64,000 bases of DNA from Timema cristinae. Taxonomy: Eukaryota; Arthropoda; Insecta; Phasmatodea; Timematidae. The translations under genes were made by a program, and so were the position numbers. The notes below the pieces were generated by a model that worked only from the letters and a program-made list of their open reading frames with translations, was not told where the DNA came from and made no database searches. The stretch lies in the NCBI GenBank assembly GCA_039000515.1, contig JBCFYV010000012.1:85714284-85778283 (forward strand), given 5' to 3'. Positions within the stretch are counted from its first letter, which is position 1, and each line of letters opens with the position of its first letter. Positions 57,216-64,000 of the stretch are shown here, piece by piece.

Positions 57216-58334
57216 CTGAAATACAATAACCACTCTAGTCAAAGTACTGTCACTTGTGACTGATCACGCAATAACCCCCCAAGCTCAGCCCAGTGACACA
57301 CTTTGTTTTTCTTTTTTGAGTTTATTAAGACAAGGATGGATTAAATTTTCTAGGAATTAACAGATATAGCCAATACCGAATTATTTAAAACATATTTAAT
57401 TTGGTGATCATAGCTACAGGGTATTTATGTGATTTACAATCACTAGATGAATATAATAGCATCGATTAGGTTAAGTCATAAAACATGTTTTGTTTTATAA
57501 AAGCCAAAGAGCTCCTTAAAGTTGCACTATCACTCTGCCTACCTTATCGTTTATTAATGCGTATAGTCGTATAACTAACAACGTGCAAGCGGGGAAGTAT
57601 TTTAATCAGTTGGTTTAATCTCTGTTCTTTATTGAACTATTCTAGCCCTATCTCCCTGGAACATTATTACGTTCCACCAGAACTCATAACAGTTTAAAAC
57701 TACCATATGTAATGATGGAACTTCATGAGGGTAGAGAACGGAGGGAGAGTGGTATATTTTGTAACCTGCAAACTAGATGCAAAGAGAGAGAGAAAGAGAG
57801 GAAAATCACGCATCCCCCCTCCCCCCTTTCCGTTACCACCTATAGTTGATGTATGCATTTTAATTTCTTCAAGCGGGTTGCGATTATGAAGGTCAAATTT
57901 AGATAAAATATACCAGTATATGAGTGAAGGGAGAGCGGAATATCAATTCTATGAAAAACACCCTCACAACACCCAGCTAGGAATAATGATTCCCAACATC
58001 TCCACTACAGGCAAACCAGACTAGATGGGCTTGAAATCTAGTCCGCGTGCCCACCGATGTGGGTATGATGTTATCTTGGTTTGGAAAGAACAGATTAATT
58101 TCTAAAGCGTTATTAATGGAAATTAACTTGTAAACATAAAGTTAGTGAGTGAGGTTTAAATACTCATTACTGATTTGCCTAGAAATAAAAAACAAGCGAA
58201 TTTGAGATTAACATTCCAAAAGTATATTTAAATTAGTTTTAATAATATTTATGAGCGGAAAAGGGTAAAGACTCCCGTTGTTACATTACAACCTTGGATA
58301 ATGCGGGCTAGCCTTGTATATAACATTTTTTATA
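57216..58334. other. Sequence upstream of the putative gene start, no gene seen
   Basis: It holds a short GAGA-rich purine tract (57780-57805) and SINE-like remains near 57880-58050. Confidence 0.5.
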
Positions 58335-58580
58335 GCACGTCTTACTACCCATTCGGGTTAAACGCCTATATTATATTTACGCTAATGTATTACGGAGAAA
58401 TAAGGTTAAATTAATTTGAAATATACCCAAATTTGCGTAGAAAGAGAGTGGAAAACTATTTAAGAAAAACAACCCTCAGTACACTCGACCGAGATTAGAA
58501 CCCCGATTTCTCCGTCATCGGCAGTCTAGTAAATTGCGAGAGTGATGCCTTAGAGTCTTAGAACATGCGCCCACCAAAGT
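58335..58580 (-). mobile_element. SINE, type 1
   Basis: The minus-sense copy runs from AGCACGTCTTACTACCCATT to GAACATGCGCCCACCAAAG. The B box appears as AGATTAGAACCCCG. Confidence 0.85.
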
Positions 58581-59496
58581 TGGTAAAGTACATGTTAACT
58601 TAGCTAATGGTAGGTTAACCTTTCAAACAGCAGGATAAATTTTATAACTGCCGATTAATTTGGGAAATTGAAGAAGTCATTGAGCTCGTCATCTATCATT
58701 GTTATTGTTATTATTTTGGGTTAGTTAACGTGTACTTTTTGAATATACTAAAATTTGTTCAGATGAAAATAAATTTTTGATGGTTACATTTTTTTTATTA
58801 AATCTACTTTTTAGATATTAATACGTCAAGTCTGTGAACGTTAGCTCTAACTTTTGAGAGATGGTATCAATACCAAAATACCCAACTAATAATATGATAG
58901 AACGTTTCCAATGTTGACCACTGCTTATATTTTTGAAATATTTCTTCCTACAAAAATAATTGTACTGTATGTCAGTAAACGACTGACAAAATAACTTAAT
59001 TCTAGAAGAAAAAAAACAATATCCAGTAATTTAGTTATCACTTCATTACTGTGAAAATAAGAAAAATAAGAAAAATCCTCATTTCACCAGTAATATATTT
59101 TTTTTACTATATTGAGAATCAAATCTGGGACCTTGAGCTCAGTATGCAGATGCGTTAATGACTGAACTAAGGATCAGGAATTCTTAGTATGTTACCAAGA
59201 TAATCTATTACCTCCCCCTCAATATACATTTGACACAAAATGATACAGTGAATCTATGGTCACGTTGACTAAGACATTAAGATCGATTCTGGCATAATTT
59301 TCCGGTAATAGTGAGGCCGTTGTTCAAATTACGAATGGATGCACTGAGGCTGGTTTTCTTTCAATAGTTTCCTACTCCCCTACTTGAAAATGAGAATACA
59401 TTTCTTCAAAATTCAACCTTCCTTATTACTTACTTATTAATGTGAATAGTGCAACTAATAATAATAGTGAGATGGGGTGGAAAAAACGTATATATT

Positions 59497-59642
59497 AATA
59501 TTATTATTAGCACCGCGTCTTACTACCCGTTCGGGTTATACGCACTTACGCTAATGTGTAATGGTAGGGTGATTGTGAGATGAAATGAAGGACCTACAGT
59601 TTAACGCGGAATCCGAACCACGGTGGAGGCCTGCAATCCCAC
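59497..59642 (-). mobile_element. 5'-truncated SINE, type 2
   Basis: ATTATTATTAGCACCGCGTC begins the copy at the tail side. The body stops at GGAGGCCTGCAATCCCACG, next to an (AT)n tract at about 59645-59703. A clean target duplication was not confirmed. Confidence 0.88.
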
Positions 59643-59645
59643 GTG

Positions 59646-59678
<33 letters not shown>

Positions 59679-59713
59679 ATATATATATATAATATATATA
59701 TAATCTATAGTGA

Positions 59714-60010
59714 CCACCTCTTTGGTTTAGTGGTCAGCTTTCCTGGCTACAGATTTAGAAGTCCCGGGTTCAATCCCCGGTGCTTTCAGACTTTTCTGTG
59801 AAGCAGCCAGTCTGGTACCGAGTCTACTCGACCACTTGACGACAATTGAGTAGTTACTTGAATAAAGAATTAGCAGATCGGTCCAAAAACTGGTAACAAT
59901 TGCTGGAAGAGTTCGTTGTGCTGACTACATGACAAACTCTATCCACAAATGTTGGCACTATCTTCGCAAAAATGTGGTGGCCACTCTGTCGGTATAGCTC
60001 ACTTGTGACT
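59714..60010 (+). mobile_element. SINE, type 4 head (tRNA-Glu/Gly-like) with different body
   Basis: The head CTCTTTGGTTTAGTGGTCAG and CCCGGGTTCAATCCCCGG carries good A and B boxes. The body (GACAATTGAGTAGTTACTTG, GGTCCAAAAACTGGTAAC) does not match types 1 and 2, and the shared tail is absent. A second head of this kind lies at 18065-18140. The 3' border is approximate. Confidence 0.65.
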
Positions 60011-62369
60011 GAAGTAATGAAATTTAATTTTATAATCTATAAATACTTTCTCATACATTAGCGCAAATATGTGGAAATCTCAGTCATTTTGTAAGACGCT
60101 ATGCACATAAAAATGAATGTACTGAGAGCATGTTTGTGAATCACCTTCATAGGTCAAGTGGGAAAAATAATGAGAGCGAACTGCTCACAAAGCAAGTCTA
60201 GATCTGGAAACAGTCCACGAGACCTTGGTCTACTAGTCTAAATACAAATACTGAATTATTTGACCTTGAGACTATGATAGGCTTTTCTATTCACACAAAC
60301 AGAGTAGAGACGAACATTTTCCAGTAAATGTTAAACTGGAAGATAGAAATGATTGAACCCCAGAAAAAGGGAATGTATTCGTAAAGGCTTTGACATTAAC
60401 ATATCTGATATACAGTAGCCCCCGCTTTAGTGACACATTCAAACACCAAGCACTGTAGTAGCTATGTAAGCTTAAGAAGAGAACTAGAATCGCTGTCGTT
60501 GCTTTATTGTAACTCATTTGATAATTTGTCTGGTGTTAAACGTCCTTAGGACGAATACAATTATTGAAGTAGAAACTTTAAACTCGGGACATCATTCGTT
60601 ATATCTGTACGGATGGGAAATGTTCCATAAAATAATTAAAATAAAAGTTTCTGTGAAAATTATCATCTCACATTTTTCTCCCCACTGGGACATGTCCCTT
60701 TATGCACTCACCAAGAGGTAGCCTTTTGTCTTTTGTAAATCGAGAAAATATAAAACACTTGTGAACGATGAAAAAAATACCTTCAATTTATCTTTGAAAT
60801 ATTAAACCAAGCACAAAAGGAATCTAAAGTAATCTACGGGCTGTCTAAGATAAACCCCTCCCGTCCCGCACCATCTTGCCTAACTTATTCCTAAGTTACA
60901 CGCGGCGATATATTTCCCCTCTGACACCAGAGTCCGACGTTTTGATCCACCCGAATCCTCTCTCTCTTCTTTCGATTTGTTTGGGGTCTTCTCCCCAGGA
61001 TTACAAACCCAACACGAGGTGGAAGAGGACACCTCTCCTTTAGTTTTCAATAGGTATATATATATATTTTTTTTGTCATAAAGTAAATAAGTGGCGCGGA
61101 GCGTGATCTTTATTTTTGGTGGGGCCAGGTCATTGGCAATGATTACCGGCTTACCAGCAATGATTTTTTCTCACCACGTGTTAACATATTAAATTAAATT
61201 CATTTAAGATTTCCTAATTTTTAAAAATCGCTGAACAAATATGCAAAAAGAAAGAACAAAAGTTAGGGGCGTTTGTCCCTTGATGCCAGTTCATGATTAC
61301 CACAGTATTTTAAACATTCTATTAATCTGCCTAATGTATGCCTACTTTGACACCTTTTAATTGTTTTTTGAACTGACATTTTGACCACGAAATTCTACTG
61401 TAATGCAATATTTACTGTTCTAAATGTTTCAAACTTAAATGCATATTCCAAATGAATTGCACATTCCTCGTGTTTTTTAATTCTTTCACTTAAATGTTTA
61501 CGATCCCTACAGCCTGCCGTTGTCCACAACCCCTCACTGCCAAATAATAATCAATTAAAACAATATAAGCGGTGCTTTTCTTTACTCACAGTTAACCACA
61601 ATTGTTTACCAAACCAAGATTTAGAAAAAGTTTTATTTACATCCACCCGCATAAATGTAAGGTCATTAGACTTATGTGCTCCTAACCGTTTACTTTCCAG
61701 TCTTTCTCACAGTTTTAATGAAGAAAATTGATTCATTGGTAAAAATTTTAGAAGAAGAATTTTAATTGATGATTTTCACGCGTCAGATTAGTACTAGGGT
61801 CTTAACACATACTAAAACACAGATACATAGACGAAAAAACAAAATGTAGACCACCTTTATCGTATAGCGGGCTAGTTCAGCCTGGCCCCATTCCCTAGTG
61901 TAAAGCTGGAACCGGAATGATAGGGGGATTGACCTTTCTGGATATCTAACATTGGGTGTGGCTTCTCTGGCCCTGCCAAACTTCTATATTGGGTCACTCT
62001 AGTGCTATACAGTCATGACGTTTGAAACGAGGAATGAATAATCCTGACTTGGATACTGTATAACAAATCCAATAATTCGCTGCATGTAGATAATGGTGTT
62101 ACACTTCAGATTCATGTTTTTTTACTAAATATTTCATAGAATAAAAAGAAAGAGAGAAAAATATATTTCCTAAGTAAAATAAGTTGGAGAAATGTTGGTG
62201 GTCCCTGGCACTGTGGCCCTTAGGAATGGGGCCAACCCTGAAGTAAATAATATCAATGGTGGAGTCGTTCAATGTACTACTCAAAGAACTATCTAGCAAA
62301 TTGATACAAATCCAGACACCGATTAAAATTTTAAAACTAGGTCGATAGCTACCCTCCAGAAAGCACTAG
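60011..62369. other. Upstream sequence, no supported gene
   Basis: 60860-61050 is GC-richer, with a plus-strand acceptor-like TCTTCTCCCCAG followed by GATTACAAACCCAACACG, but the frame stops soon. The rest is AT-rich. Confidence 0.4.
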
Positions 62370-62530
62370 TACAACTGAGGGTAGAGATCAACATATTTTC
62401 GATCCATCCTTTCCTTCAAGGTCACCTGTTGTTTGGGAAGGGAGATAAAATGAAAAGAAGACGCTCACTGACCACCAGAGAAACATCTACTATGGTTGGA
62501 AAACACCAGTGGCTCTGGTGGAGAGGTGCA
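62370..62530 (+). repeat. Interspersed repeat, copy 2
   Basis: TTGTTTGGGAAGGGAGATAA, ACCACCAGAGAAACATCTA and AACACCAGTGGCTCTGGTGG correspond to the copy at 30.8 kb. Confidence 0.65.
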
Positions 62531-63169
62531 GCGCACTCATTATCTGACCACTCAGGTATCGAGGGTGATGACAGGTAGGACTTATCAGTCGGTAAATTTA
62601 AACCCAAGAAGTTTATTTAAGTTTAACAATATATAGACTTTTCCATACAATTGCCTAGAGTAAATTGTTAAAAAATACATAGACAGAGACAAAACGGTTG
62701 ATTTATCGCTCAAATCCAAGCTAAATAACAGAATAATTGACAGTGATCCATTTTTGGCTTAAAATTCTAAATATTTTATTGAGGTATATCCATAATTTAA
62801 ATTATTTCTACGTGTATGGGTGCTTAAACATACATGTAATTACTATACATATTTATTGAGATAAAGAAATGTCTGCTTAAGGCTATTTTAGTGCCCTATA
62901 CAATTATTAGTTTGTAAATAATTTATTTATTTAAATCAATTATTTTGTTCAAAATAACAGTGATATTCCTAAAGCCAAACTAGATACGTTAATGGTTGCT
63001 AGCCTATATAATATAATCTTATTAAAAGGTTCTCTGTAAATCCTTTAGTAACAAAAATATTCCCAAAATGATGTATAACTTAAACCTATGTGAAGACAAT
63101 CCTGAAATTTTGCACTGCCTTTCTATACCTAATTCAATACAATATAACTAAATTTATGATCAGTTAGAC
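62531..63169. other. AT-rich sequence without features
   Basis: No coding frame, SINE or inverted repeat was recognised here before the 35-bp array starts. Confidence 0.5.
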
Positions 63170-63705
63170 TGGAGTGTCGAGTTTTGTTATACACTGGAAA
63201 GAATGAAGTGTTGATCTTTGATATACACGTGGACAGATTGAAATGTCGAATTTTGCTATACTCGTGGACAGATTGAAATGTTGAGTTTTGCTATACACGC
63301 GGACAGATTGAAATGTCGAGTTTTTCTATGCACGTGGACCTATTGAAATGTCGAGTTTTGCTATACGCGTAGACAGATTGAAATGTCGAGTTTTGTTATA
63401 CACGCGGACAGATTGAAATGTCAAGATTTTCTATACACGTGGACAGATTGAAATGTCGAGTTTTACTATACACGTGGATATATTGAAATGTCGAGTTTTA
63501 CTATACACGTGGACAGATTGGGGTGTCGAGTGAAGCTATACACGCGGACAGATTGGAATGTCGAGTTTTGCTATACACGTGGATATATTGAAATGTCGAG
63601 TTTTACTATACACGTGGACAGATTCAAATGTCAAGTTTTGCTATACACGTGGACAGACTGGGTGCCAAGTGAAGCTATGCACGTGCACAGATTGATGTGT
63701 ATAGT
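63170..63705. repeat. Minisatellite, 35-bp unit, about 15 copies
   Basis: The unit is GACAGATTGAAATGTCGAGT followed by TTTGCTATACACGTG, spaced 35 bp (63236 and 63271). Copies diverge at the edges. Apparent open frames arise from the repeat. Confidence 0.93.
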
Positions 63706-64000
63706 GTACTATTGAGCCTGACGTGAATGAGACTGCAATGTGGAACACAGGCGTGGTAGCTAGTTATTACTACTCCCTCCATTAACCGTGACGTCAATAG
63801 AGATCCACTGTGCCTCAGGGGTTGGGTTATAGTATATAGTTATCAAGATTCCCCTTCCTCTCCTCCATTGAACTGAGCACAAATTATGCTGCACTATGCA
63901 AATAGGGCTGAGATGAAGTTTCGCCGTGTAAATAGGGGTGGGGTCACTAATTTATTAAGACCAACCAACCTACTTCCATCCCCACAACCTGACTACAATT

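Noticed and set aside
56678..57219. 90- and 60-codon frames
   Set aside because: They are repeats of the 90-bp array and are broken by indels between units.

Overview
The window looks like nuclear DNA from an invertebrate animal, possibly an arthropod. The reasons are short GC-rich coding exons with GT-AG borders set in long AT-rich introns, many tRNA-derived SINEs with (ATT/AAT)n tails, relics of a non-LTR retrotransposon and of a hAT-type transposase, several TIR/foldback elements, and many minisatellites. I saw no bacterial gene organisation, rRNA genes or CRISPR array. The species cannot be fixed from the sequence.

One protein-coding gene can be supported. It lies on the minus strand and covers at least 7150-40069, perhaps up to 55789. 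I assembled it from splice sites, reading phase and ankyrin-like peptides. Exons in transcript order: putative start exon ending at 55785; 40069-39952; 26071-25971; 17623-17385; 16208-15326; 13940-13440 (or to 13361); 9613-9527; 8846-8653; 7397-7150. The product has an N-terminal ankyrin-like helix pair, an ankyrin repeat, a long Ser/Pro/Asp-rich insert, two more ankyrin repeats, a Ser/Thr-rich linker, and a Leu-rich helical C-terminal part. The last exon(s) were not found. I do not recognise the orthologue. Two reading-frame problems need checking: a frame break inside 15326-16208, and a phase mismatch or in-frame TAA at the end of the 13.4-13.9 kb exon.

Layout. 0-7 kb: SINE pieces, a retrotransposon 3' relic at 1.7-2.0 kb, a 55-bp palindrome at 2.1 kb, a 47-bp minisatellite at 3.0-4.2 kb, and a broken hAT-like transposase at 4.98-6.3 kb split by a TIR element. 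7-18 kb: most coding exons. 18-25 kb: intron with degenerate tandem repeats at 19.6-20.8 kb. 24.9-26 kb: a 45/90/270-bp hierarchical minisatellite that runs into the 5' splice site of the 26 kb exon and repeats it. 26-40 kb: intron with SINEs, a 1.35-kb foldback at 28.8-30.2 kb and a 30-bp minisatellite at 36.0-36.9 kb. 40-55.8 kb: intron with a TTAA-flanked MITE, a 50-bp minisatellite and a 1.33-kb foldback. 55.8-64 kb: probable upstream region with a second MITE copy, a 90-bp array, SINEs and a 35-bp array.

The most unusual points are the minisatellite built from a splice donor, the UAA codon followed by CAACCA with compatible downstream phase, the large foldback elements, and SINEs with different tRNA heads but one shared 3' end.
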